A stretch of 36,831 bases of DNA from Candidatus Pacearchaeota archaeon (GTDB taxonomy: Archaea > Nanobdellota > Nanobdellia > Pacearchaeales > GW2011-AR1): NCBI GenBank assembly GCA_018303995.1, contig JAGVXB010000017.1, positions 1 through 36,831 of the forward strand. The letters are read 5' to 3'. Each line of letters opens with the position of its first letter. Positions within the stretch are counted from its first letter, which is position 1. The position numbers were made by a program, and so were the translations under genes. The notes below the pieces were generated by a model. The model made no database searches, was not told where the DNA came from, and saw only the letters and a program-made list of their open reading frames with translations. Shown here in pieces: positions 19,359 to 27,884 of this stretch.

Positions 19359-19882
19359 ATTGCACAGCCAGCTCGTCCGCCCTTAAATATATATTTCTGA
19401 TGTTTATCTTCAGCGCGAACATAAATTGAAACTGGCTCAATAGAAGTAGCAATAGTTCTGTCATGTTTTTTTTGCTCTTTTCTTAAAGACTCCTCTGCCT
19501 CTTTACGCTGATATTCATCAAAATAAAATATAACTGAACGATATTGATAACCTACATCAGGTCCTTGGCGATTCATCTGCGTAGGGTCATGAATACTCCA
19601 AAAGACATCGAGCAATTTATTGTAACTTATCTTCTTAGAGTCAAATGTAATTCCAACGACTTCAGCGTGTCCTGTCTGTCCAGAACAAACTTGCTCATAA
19701 GTAGCTTTCTTAACTGTCCCGCCCGCGTATCCAACCTCCGTATCTATAACTCCAGGCAAGGTTCGAAAAGTCTCTTCTATTCCCCAGAAGCACCCAGCTC
19801 CAAACATTGCAATTTTAATGCTATTATTTTTCACAATTTTCTTAACAACGCTCTTTTTTATTCTCTTTTTAGTTTGTTTCAT
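19355..19882 (-). CDS. msrA: peptide-methionine (S)-S-oxide reductase MsrA
   Basis: MFGAGCFWGIEETFRTLPGVIDTEVGYAGG...YEQVCSGQTGHAEVV...FWSIHDPTQMNRQGPDVGYQYRS. Confidence 0.95.
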   Translation of the reverse strand: MKQTKKRIKKSVVKKIVKNNSIKIAMFGAGCFWGIEETFRTLPGVIDTEVGYAGGTVKKATYEQVCSGQTGHAEVVGITFDSKKISYNKLLDVFWSIHDPTQMNRQGPDVGYQYRSVIFYFDEYQRKEAEESLRKEQKKHDRTIATSIEPVSIYVRAEDKHQKYIFKGGRAGCAI

Positions 19883-20960
19883 TTTTCATAATCGCCTTAT
19901 CCAAATCTTTTTTATTTACTTTATTGACTCTTTCTTGAAATTCAGAAATCATTTTAGTTAAATTATCTGAAAGCATCTTCTTAACTTCTCCACTAAGAAG
20001 TTTACCTTTTCTATAATCTTCAAATAGTTTTTTACTCTCTTTTTCATTAAGAAAATATTTAGACAAATAAAGGCATGAAACATCTACTTCAGGATTCCCT
20101 CCAATTTTTCTGTGTTCTTCAATGGTCTTTTGTCCCCCAGAAAAAGCTTTTCCTATTTTATTTATAATCATTTTTTTATCATCATTAAAAAACAAGGCAT
20201 TATTCTTGGATTTTGACATTTTTGCTCCGTCCGTACCTGGCATAAACGTAGAATGTAATATAGACGGTTTTTCATAACCCATGCGTGAAGCTATATCTCT
20301 GCATATTCTAATATGTGCATCCTCGTCAGGACCAATAATCACAAGAGTGTTCTTTATTCCAAATTTATGTTGTGGGAATAGTATATGGGCTGCCTGAATT
20401 GTAGGATAAAAATGTAGCCCAATATTATCATCATTTTCATAACCATAAGTGGCCTTAATTTCAGAAAGATTAACTTTTGTCGATAATTTTATTGCTAAAT
20501 TATAGATATTAGTATAAATCTGATCTATAATGAAATAAGTTTTATGAGGATCAAAACCATATGCCAATAACTCTTTAGCCAAGGCAAGTGAATTTTTCAA
20601 AGCTTCTTCCTGCGTTTCTACTTTTCCAGCTACATAAGACTCGTCATCAGAAATTGGAATAAAAACAGGAATTCCATATTCTTTTTGAAAATAAAGATTT
20701 GTATCAAATACAGGTTTATGTCCTAAATGAATTGTTCCAGAAGCATTAAAACCTGAGACTATGGCGCACTTTTCTTTATTTTTTAATGCTTTCAAAAATT
20801 TATCAAAGTCCCTATGTGAATGTATTAAATTCTTTTCAAATGTATAAAACTTGGGCAGATCCTTAATGTGTGAAATAGGCGTAGCTCCGAATTCTCTAAC
20901 TAATTTCTCATTACTCATACTTAATTCCTCATGTATCATATCAATAAAGGTGTAAAACAC
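19869..20960 (-). CDS. trpS: tryptophanyl-tRNA synthetase (archaeal/eukaryotic type)
   Basis: SGFNASGTIHLGHKPVFD, PISDDESYVAGKV, TDGAKMSKSKNNALFFND. Confidence 0.9.
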   Translation of the reverse strand: MFYTFIDMIHEELSMSNEKLVREFGATPISHIKDLPKFYTFEKNLIHSHRDFDKFLKALKNKEKCAIVSGFNASGTIHLGHKPVFDTNLYFQKEYGIPVFIPISDDESYVAGKVETQEEALKNSLALAKELLAYGFDPHKTYFIIDQIYTNIYNLAIKLSTKVNLSEIKATYGYENDDNIGLHFYPTIQAAHILFPQHKFGIKNTLVIIGPDEDAHIRICRDIASRMGYEKPSILHSTFMPGTDGAKMSKSKNNALFFNDDKKMIINKIGKAFSGGQKTIEEHRKIGGNPEVDVSCLYLSKYFLNEKESKKLFEDYRKGKLLSGEVKKMLSDNLTKMISEFQERVNKVNKKDLDKAIMKNETN

Positions 20961-21035
20961 AATATAAACGTTTCTAAGATATTACAATAGCTATATTTTT
21001 ATACTATCTTCTATTTGAAATAAAAAGAGTGTCAA

Positions 21036-21602
21036 ATGGGTTTCATAAAAGCAGGTTTCACTGGAGGATTTTTAGGGATAGTAATAAGCATAGCAAACAT
21101 ATTTGTAAATTCAAAAATTCTAGAAAAACTGTCTTCTGTAGGATTGTACGTAGCAAATTTCTTCGGAAAGGCATGCATCAACACTGAAGAAATTCAATGC
21201 ACTTTAGCACAAAAATTTACAACCATTATGGCAGTAATAGTTGGAAACACAATCGCTTATTTTATAATATTTGCACTAATTAGTATGGGTTTTAGCATAA
21301 TTAAAATGTGGTTTACTTCAAAGCCAAAAGCGCCAGAAGCAAGTCAGTCAGTACAATCACCACAAGTACAAGAACAACAAGTACCACAACAAACACTACA
21401 ACAGCCAGTTCAGTTACAACAACCTTTGCCAGTGCAACCGCAACAACAAGTACCACAACAAAGCACACAACAAGTTCAAATAGAACAACCTCAAATTATG
21501 CAAGTTCAAATAGAACAACCAGAACAAACACAAGAAAAACAGAAAATCAGAAAAATTTCAAAAAAGAAAGCAAAAATAACTAAGAAATCTAAAAATAAGT
21601 AA
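21036..21602 (+). CDS. membrane protein with Gln/Pro-rich low-complexity tail and basic C-terminus
   Basis: Two hydrophobic segments, then a QQVPQQTLQQPVQLQQPLPVQPQQQ tail and KKKAKITKKSKNK. Confidence 0.65.
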   Translation: MGFIKAGFTGGFLGIVISIANIFVNSKILEKLSSVGLYVANFFGKACINTEEIQCTLAQKFTTIMAVIVGNTIAYFIIFALISMGFSIIKMWFTSKPKAPEASQSVQSPQVQEQQVPQQTLQQPVQLQQPLPVQPQQQVPQQSTQQVQIEQPQIMQVQIEQPEQTQEKQKIRKISKKKAKITKKSKNK

Positions 21603-21616
21603 TTTAAGTTAAGCAA

Positions 21617-22045
21617 CTAATTAGCTTCTTCATCTTCAGAATCATCGTCTGCGTCAGTCATACCGTCGTCGACAACATCAAGCTCTAATTCTTGTAATAT
21701 TGCAATTATTTTATCTAATTTAGCATTTATTCCGCTTAAGTCTACTGAAGGTGCATTAGAATTATTGGAAAAGTTATTGTCTCTTGAAAAGCTACTTCCT
21801 CTATCGCCTTGCTGTCCAAAACATTCACTGCAAAAGACTGGTTTGCTTCCTGTAGGTCTGAATGGAACTTGACACTTCTTATTACATTTACTGCAAGTAG
21901 CATCATACATTTCAACACTTCTTCTCTCAGAATTTCTATCTCGGCTAAATCCTCCTCTATCTCCTCCAAAGCCACGGCCTCCATCTCTGGATCTTCCGCC
22001 GCCAAATCCTCCGCGTCCTTGTGGTCTAAAATTTCCCATATTCAA
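21617..22045 (-). CDS. RGG-rich, CxxC zinc-ribbon protein with acidic tail
   Basis: GRGGFGGGRSRDGGRGFGGDRGGF; YDATCSKCNKKCQVPFRPTGSKPVFCSECF (CxxC-x(n)-CxxC); D/E-rich C-terminus. Confidence 0.8.
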   Translation of the reverse strand: MNMGNFRPQGRGGFGGGRSRDGGRGFGGDRGGFSRDRNSERRSVEMYDATCSKCNKKCQVPFRPTGSKPVFCSECFGQQGDRGSSFSRDNNFSNNSNAPSVDLSGINAKLDKIIAILQELELDVVDDGMTDADDDSEDEEAN

Positions 22046-22084
22046 ATGTTAAAATCTGACTATTTAAACCTGCGTAAAAAAAAT

Positions 22085-22507
22085 CTAATTAAATCTAGGG
22101 TGTGCTCTCATAATTACTTTTGCATAAAATGGAAGTGATCCTGAATAACTGGCAACTTCGCTAATCCTTTCAATGATAGATGGAACCTGACCTGCCGGAA
22201 AAGTACGGGTGTTTTGAAGAGTCAATTTATCAAAATAGTTCTTTGCAACAATTGCTTCTAAAACAAGATCTATAATATGATCTTTTGGTTCACTTTTAGG
22301 AATAAATGCTCTTCTATCAGAGTTAGTGCTATTAGGGTTCATTGATGGCAGAGTATTAACTGTAATCATCGAACCATCTCTATAAGCAGATATAACAATA
22401 GAAGGACCATAAACTCGTTGAGCTCCTGTGGCTAAAAGCTCTGCAACTGCAAAATCTCTAGCTCTGTTCATTCTTTCTTCATAATCTCTCGGTGGATAAT
22501 CTGTCAT
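22085..22507 (-). CDS. hypothetical protein (140 aa)
   Basis: Intact ORF in a same-strand gene run; no family recognised. Confidence 0.6.
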   Translation of the reverse strand: MTDYPPRDYEERMNRARDFAVAELLATGAQRVYGPSIVISAYRDGSMITVNTLPSMNPNSTNSDRRAFIPKSEPKDHIIDLVLEAIVAKNYFDKLTLQNTRTFPAGQVPSIIERISEVASYSGSLPFYAKVIMRAHPRFN

Positions 22508-22541
22508 AATGTTCTTTCAAAAAAATGATTTATAAATCTAA

Positions 22542-24562
22542 CTAAATCTTCTTTCTTCTTAATAAATTCGCATTCGTCACAACCGTAATTGAAGACAATG
22601 CCATAGCAATCTCAGCTACAACAGGATGCAAAACTCCCGCAACGGCCAAAGGTATGGCAACAACGTTGTATGCAAAAGCCCAGAAGAGATTCTGTTTTAT
22701 CTTCTTAAAAGTAGCCTTCGATAAATTAATTGCCTGAACTACTCCAACTAAAGAGCCTTTCACAAGAACAATATCTCCGGCTTCAATTGCAATATCAGTT
22801 CCAGTCCCCATTGCTATCCCAACATTGCTCTGCTTCAGTGCAGGAGCATCATTTATCCCATCTCCGATAAATGCAACCATTCCAGTTTTCTGCAATTCTT
22901 CAACTTTATTTGCTTTTTCCTCAGGCAAAACATTAGCAATTACTTCCTTAATCCCTACTTGTTTAGCAATTGCCAAAGCAGTTCTTTCGTTGTCACCAGT
23001 AATCATTACAGTTCTATATCCTTGCATATTCAATCTATTTATTGCATCTACAGAATCTTCCTTTATAGCATCAGCCACAGCAATAGCACCAATAACTTTC
23101 TTGTTCTCAGAAACAATCATTACAGTCTTTCCAGCAGACTCAAATTTTACAATCTCGCCATCAAAATCGGAATACTTTATCTTTTTATCATTCATCAAAG
23201 CTCTATTTCCTATTACTACTTCCTTACTTCCTATTTTTCCAATAATTCCTTTCCCTCGAACAATGCTAAAAGAAGTAACTTTCTTATAATTCTTCAATTG
23301 TGCTTTAGAAACGATTGCATGAGCAATTGGATGCTCACTTAATTTTTCAAGTGAAGCAGCAACCTCGAGCAAATAACTTTCTTTAACGCGAGAATAAATA
23401 TCAGTAACCTCTGGTTTTCCTTTAGTTATTGTTCCAGTCTTGTCAAAAACAACTATTTTAATTTCCTTCATTGTCTGGATCGCTTCGCCCTTTCTAATTA
23501 GTATTCCACGTTTAGCTCCCATGCCAGAGCCAACCATCAAAGCGGTAGGCGTAGCAAGTCCTAAAGCACAAGGACAAGCAATAACAAGAACAGCAACCCC
23601 AACTCCAATAGATTTACTTAAATCTCCTGAAAAGAACCACCAATTAGCAAATGTCAAAACAGCAAGCACAAGAATTATCGGAACAAAAACAGAAGTTATT
23701 TTATCAGCCATTTTCTGTATCGGAACTTTAGTTCCTTGAGCTTCTTCAACTAACTCAATTATATGAGCTAAGAATGTATCTTTTCCAACTTTAGTGGCCT
23801 TAACATATAGTATTCCGTCTTGGTTTATCGTAGCCCCGATAACATTGTTCCCCTTGCTCTTTTCAACAGGTAAACTCTCTCCAGTAACCATAGATTCATC
23901 AACCGAGCTTTCACCTTTAACAACAATTCCATCAGTAGGTATTTTCTCTCCAGGTTTGATAATCATAACATCTCCAATCTTAAGTTCCTCAATTGGAATT
24001 TCAATTTCATCTTTTCCTCGCAAAACTCTAGATTTTTTAGCCCCAAGTTCAAGTAGTTTTTTTATCTCAGAACTCGCGCGTCCCCTAGCCACAGATTCAA
24101 CATATTTCCCAGTTGTAAAGAAAGCCATAATCATCGCAGCAACACCCGAATAATCTGCAACATATTCCCAAAATGCAAATATTCCAGTAACATAAAATAA
24201 TCTGCAACATATTCCCAAAATGCAAATATTCCAGTAACATAAGCTACAATAGTTCCCAAGGCAATAAGGGAATCCATATTAAAATAAAATGTAAATAGTC
24301 CTCGTGTTCCAGACCTTATCGTATCGAATCCGAAGATAAATATAACTGGAAATCCAAGGGCAAGAATAAGTGCAATGGAGTAAGGCATTTCTACAATAGC
24401 AAATCCAAAGAGCCTTTCAGAAAGCATCAGCACGGCAATAGGAATAGTCAGCAACCAAGACCAAAACAGCTTTCTCTTCCAAGAAGCTATCTCATTATCC
24501 TCAGCAGGCTTATCATGATCGTGTTCCATGTCCCTATCTTTATGGTTTCCGTGTTCGTTCAT
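22542..24562 (-). pseudogene. copA: copper-translocating P1B-type ATPase, reading frame disrupted by a 47-bp tandem duplication
   Basis: 5' part (24562-24131 frame): MNEHGNHKDRDMEHDHDKP...[27 protein letters not shown]; 3' part: [46 protein letters not shown]...[13 protein letters not shown]...[15 protein letters not shown]...[20 protein letters not shown]. Removing one 47-bp copy rejoins the frames. Confidence 0.9.
24149..24242. repeat. perfect 47-bp tandem duplication (24149-24195 and 24196-24242)
   Basis: aataatctgcaacatattcccaaaatgcaaatattccagtaacataa present twice head-to-tail with no mismatch. Confidence 0.95.
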
Positions 24563-24834
24563 AAGAAATATCTCCAAATAAATATTAAAGTTATTCCTAA
24601 TAATATAATCCAGCAAATCCAATATAATGCATCGCTTAGTGCCAAATTCTTACTATGTTTGTTTTTATGCACAAGATACATTCCAATAGAGTGGATTACT
24701 ATTCCAATTAATATTATGGGCCATGCAAAATTAGAATAAAAATTAGATAATAACACTCCTAATCCAAACCCTAATATTCCTGCACCTATTACAGAAATTC
24801 CTACTTCTTCAAAGGATGTAGACATGTTTTTCAT
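24559..24834 (-). CDS. small membrane protein of the copper operon
   Basis: 91 aa, hydrophobic segments; ATGA overlaps with both the HMA gene and the copA start at 24562. Confidence 0.7.
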   Translation of the reverse strand: MKNMSTSFEEVGISVIGAGILGFGLGVLLSNFYSNFAWPIILIGIVIHSIGMYLVHKNKHSKNLALSDALYWICWIILLGITLIFIWRYFL

Positions 24835-25043
24835 TCTATCTTAGACACCTTATATCCTGCTCTCACCACTGCTTTTTTCAATTCCTCAACATCTACATTG
24901 TCCTCAGCTTCAACAGTTCCCTTCTTCAACATAAGAGAAACACTAGCTTCCTTAACACCAGCAACTTTTTTCAAACTCCTTTCTATATTAGAAGAGCATG
25001 AAGAGCAATGCATTCCTTCAATAGCGAGTTTAAGTTTTTTCAT
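24831..25043 (-). CDS. copZ: heavy-metal-associated (HMA/CopZ-like) domain protein (ORF track starts at 25082; MKKLKLAIEG start preferred)
   Basis: KLAIEGMHCSSCSSNIERSLKKVAGVKEASVSLMLKKGTVEAED: MxCxxC HMA motif. Confidence 0.9.
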   Translation of the reverse strand: MKKLKLAIEGMHCSSCSSNIERSLKKVAGVKEASVSLMLKKGTVEAEDNVDVEELKKAVVRAGYKVSKIE

Positions 25044-25408
25044 TTTGTTCCACCCTTGATAGACTGTAAAATATGGATGCAATATTGAGACATATGTTTT
25101 TCAATTAATTTCATAAGTGGTTTTATAGTTTCCAAATTCAACGAATAATAACGATATTTTTTATCTATTTCAGAATTAACAAAACCACATTGTTTTAATC
25201 TAGCCAAATCATGCGAAACAGCAGTCTGATCCATATTCATTTCATTCATAATCTCAGAGACATTCTTTTTTCCATTCATAAGTAAATTGATTATTCTTAA
25301 TCTTGGTTCAGAAAATAAAGTACCGAAGAAAATTTTATATGCTCCATACATATCTTCAGAGCTAAAACCTTTATTATGGCATTCGTGTAATATGCTTTTG
25401 TTTATCAT
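25040..25408 (-). CDS. ArsR-type winged-helix regulator (copper operon), paralog of 33996-34364
   Basis: FFGTLFSEPRLRIINLLMNGKKNVSEIMNEMNMDQTAVSHDLARLKQCGFVNSEIDKKYRYYSL. Confidence 0.88.
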   Translation of the reverse strand: MINKSILHECHNKGFSSEDMYGAYKIFFGTLFSEPRLRIINLLMNGKKNVSEIMNEMNMDQTAVSHDLARLKQCGFVNSEIDKKYRYYSLNLETIKPLMKLIEKHMSQYCIHILQSIKGGTK

Positions 25409-25430
25409 ATGACTTAATATTACATATCAC

Positions 25431-25456
25431 TATTTAAATGTTTCTGTACTGAAACA
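25431..25456 (-). promoter_or_regulatory. putative promoter/operator of the arsR-HMA-copA operon: TATA (TTTAAATA on - strand) abutted by imperfect palindrome tgtttctgtactgaaaca
   Basis: Palindrome 25439-25456 pairs 8 of 9 positions; TATA about 25 bp from the ATG at 25408 (leaderless geometry). Confidence 0.5.
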
Positions 25457-25664
25457 ACCAGATTATGGATAAGACTACTTATTCAATTTTCTATGCACAA
25501 TTCGAAACATAAATCCAAGTAGAATCCTTTTTACTCTGTTTTATCTCATTAACCTCGGGCAGCTATGATGCACCATTTTCATCAGCCCATATTAAAACTT
25601 TCTAAATATTATTCTAAATCTAAATTTTATTTTGGTTTGTATTTAGACAATTCTTTTTCATATT

Positions 25665-26147
25665 TTATCCCCCACACCCACATCCTCCGCCACCAGCACC
25701 ACAACTCGAGCCTGAAGCCGTTGGCGTTTGAATATAATTAGATTTAGAACCATCAGATTCTAAAACTGTAAGCGTTCCTTTATACATATTCATTGAACAA
25801 GAAATATAGAAAGTTCCAGCTTTATTTGGAGTAAATTCTAAAGTATTATCTCCAGAATTAAAATTCTTCTTAATATTTAACTCGGAACTAATAACTGATT
25901 TAGCACATCCAGGCATTCTAGAAATATCCGCTTCTAATCTTACAACTGTCCCTTTACGAACACTAGATGGCTCAAAAATATATTGCGAGCCTTTAACATA
26001 CATTTTAACAATCTGAACATCTCCAGAAACAGTGCCTATCGCAGCCCCACTAACTCCGCTACTCAAATTACTCCCCACCAAAAAGAATCCGGCCACTAAT
26101 AATATAACGAAAATCATGCCTGCAAATAACGTATTATTTTTCCTCAT
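25665..26147 (-). CDS. secreted/membrane-anchored cupredoxin-like protein with Cys/Gly-rich C-terminal tail
   Basis: N-terminal signal; PGCAKSVISSELNIKKNFNSGDNTLEFTPNKAGTFYISCSMNMYKGTLTV; tail SCGAGGGGCGCGG. Confidence 0.8.
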   Translation of the reverse strand: MRKNNTLFAGMIFVILLVAGFFLVGSNLSSGVSGAAIGTVSGDVQIVKMYVKGSQYIFEPSSVRKGTVVRLEADISRMPGCAKSVISSELNIKKNFNSGDNTLEFTPNKAGTFYISCSMNMYKGTLTVLESDGSKSNYIQTPTASGSSCGAGGGGCGCGG

Positions 26148-26425
26148 CTTCTTCTCCTTACACTTGTCTGCAAATTATCTTTATTCTGCAATTGCTTAAC
26201 AATCCAAATAACCAGTAATATGATCAAAACCCAAAATATAATCATAAATCCGCCCATGAATCCCCATCCAGATCCATAAAATCCACTCATCATTCCATAA
26301 CTTGAATTTCCATAACTATTGCTCAAGCCACATCCAAAACCAGAGTTCCCAAAGCTTCCAAAAAACAGAAGTAAAAGAGCAATAATTGCAATAATCATCC
26401 ACCAATTAATATTATTATTTTCCAT
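26144..26425 (-). CDS. Gly/Met-rich two-TM mini-membrane protein, paralog of 26426-26674
   Basis: TM - GFGCGLSNSYGNSSYGMMSGFYGSGWGFMGGF - TM - RRRR. Confidence 0.7.
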   Translation of the reverse strand: MENNNINWWMIIAIIALLLLFFGSFGNSGFGCGLSNSYGNSSYGMMSGFYGSGWGFMGGFMIIFWVLIILLVIWIVKQLQNKDNLQTSVRRRR

Positions 26426-26674
26426 TTATCTTCTTCTCCAGCGACCTTGCATAACCTTAGGTTGTTGCATTTGTTTTACAATCCACAAAATCAAGGCAAT
26501 AATCAAAACAACCCAGAAAATCATTCCAAACATCCACATAAATCCAAATCCTCCATAAAATCCACTCATCATCCCATAACCTCTACCAAAGCCCATCATC
26601 CCAAATCCTCCAAACAAGAATAGTAAAACTACAACCAAAACAACTATCAAAAGAGTGTTATTATTTGATTTCAT
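26426..26674 (-). CDS. Gly/Met-rich two-TM mini-membrane protein
   Basis: TM - GGFGMMGFGRGYGMMSGFYGGFGFMWMF - TM - GRWRRR. Confidence 0.7.
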   Translation of the reverse strand: MKSNNNTLLIVVLVVVLLFLFGGFGMMGFGRGYGMMSGFYGGFGFMWMFGMIFWVVLIIALILWIVKQMQQPKVMQGRWRRR

Positions 26675-26675
26675 T

Positions 26676-27056
26676 TTATTCTACCACCAACGTTCCCGTT
26701 CCCATACCCATCGAGCAAGCAAATCTATATGTTCCTTTCTTAGTCGGAGTAAACTCAACAGTATCTTTAGGAGTCTTCAAATATTTGTTTATTCCAAAAT
26801 CTCTTATTGTAAAACTCCTGTAACATCCAGAAACTGTAGAATCTAAACTTATGCTCACAGGCTTATTTACCTTTACAGTTACAGTATTCGGATAATAATT
26901 ATAATCTTTAATTCCTAAAACAATCTTCTGAACGTCTCCTCCAGAACCTCCAACAATAGCATTTCCTCCAGAGTCACCATTTCCTTTTATCAATACAGTT
27001 CCAGCAACTAAAACAATTAAAATAGTGCCTATAATATAAAGGATAGATTTATTCAT
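26676..27056 (-). CDS. membrane-anchored cupredoxin-like protein
   Basis: SGCYRSFTIRDFGINKYLKTPKDTVEFTPTKKGTYRFACSMGMGTGTLVVE. Confidence 0.82.
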   Translation of the reverse strand: MNKSILYIIGTILIVLVAGTVLIKGNGDSGGNAIVGGSGGDVQKIVLGIKDYNYYPNTVTVKVNKPVSISLDSTVSGCYRSFTIRDFGINKYLKTPKDTVEFTPTKKGTYRFACSMGMGTGTLVVE

Positions 27057-27736
27057 TGGAAAAGACTACTCCTAGGTCCAAAAACCATCAACACAACAGT
27101 AATCACAGTCAAAGCGAAACTCCAAGATATAATGAACAGATTACTATCTCTATGTCTTCTTTCTATCTCACGAGTTTCTTTATGAATAAGGTAATTAAGC
27201 CCTATTAAAATAACTGCAGATATAATAAATACTATAACTCCAGTTGCCTTTAAATTATCATTGAGTAACATAATAGATGTCATTCCTCCCATTAATCCCC
27301 CCATAAATCCTGACATTATACCTTCCATAACTCCCATAATACCACAACACTTTCCAGTCAACACTCCAAACACTATTCCAACAAGCATTCCGAAAACACT
27401 CCCAATAAACATTCCATTAGTAGATGCTACAAAAAATCCAGCCAAGAACCCTGAAATCATTCCCATAGTCATCCCAATCATCATTCCCGCCATGCAAGGC
27501 AGTTCTTTGTAAGCCCGAACGTGTCTTATCGAAGGCAATATAAGTGAGTAGCTAAGTATAGCAAAAAACAAATAAAATCCATACTTGGGAATAAAGTTTT
27601 CAATATATTTCAACTTAAAAATATACAAAATCGCTAGAACAACAAAAGATGTAGCAAGAGAAACAAAAACGGTCTTGACTAGTTCGCCTTCAGCCCCATC
27701 TTCAGCCAGAGATTTATTAAATTCTTTAAATGTCAT
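27053..27736 (-). CDS. Met/Gly-rich polytopic membrane protein, putative metal handling
   Basis: PCMAGMMIGMTMGMISGFLAGFF...MFIGSVFGMLVGIVFGVLTGKCCGIMGVMEGIMSGFMGGLMGGM; ATGA overlap with the downstream cupredoxin gene. Confidence 0.7.
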   Translation of the reverse strand: MTFKEFNKSLAEDGAEGELVKTVFVSLATSFVVLAILYIFKLKYIENFIPKYGFYLFFAILSYSLILPSIRHVRAYKELPCMAGMMIGMTMGMISGFLAGFFVASTNGMFIGSVFGMLVGIVFGVLTGKCCGIMGVMEGIMSGFMGGLMGGMTSIMLLNDNLKATGVIVFIISAVILIGLNYLIHKETREIERRHRDSNLFIISWSFALTVITVVLMVFGPRSSLFQ

Positions 27737-27756
27737 GCATTTTAATAAATAAGCTA

Positions 27757-27790
27757 GTATAAAAGCCCTTTTGTGAAACTAGTTTCACAA
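27757..27790 (-). promoter_or_regulatory. putative promoter/operator of the cupredoxin operon: TATA (TTTTATAC on - strand) plus perfect 20-bp palindrome ttgtgaaactagtttcacaa
   Basis: Palindrome at 27771-27790 is exact; TATA about 25 bp from the ATG at 27736. Confidence 0.6.
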
Positions 27791-27884
27791 TTTGTTTTAG
27801 AGGTTATGGAGTTTAATAGAATGTTCAAGGAAGACAAACGCCATCAGCAAATTATATAAAGTATCTTACACTCTTCAAAGTATT

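Noticed and set aside
21308-21583. Thr/Ser-rich ORF STSTTTTTSTTT...
   Set aside because: Shadow frame of the Gln-rich (caa repeats) tail of the 21036-21602 gene.
22825-23342. + strand ORFs of 154 and 127 aa
   Set aside because: Antisense to copA with no recognisable motifs.
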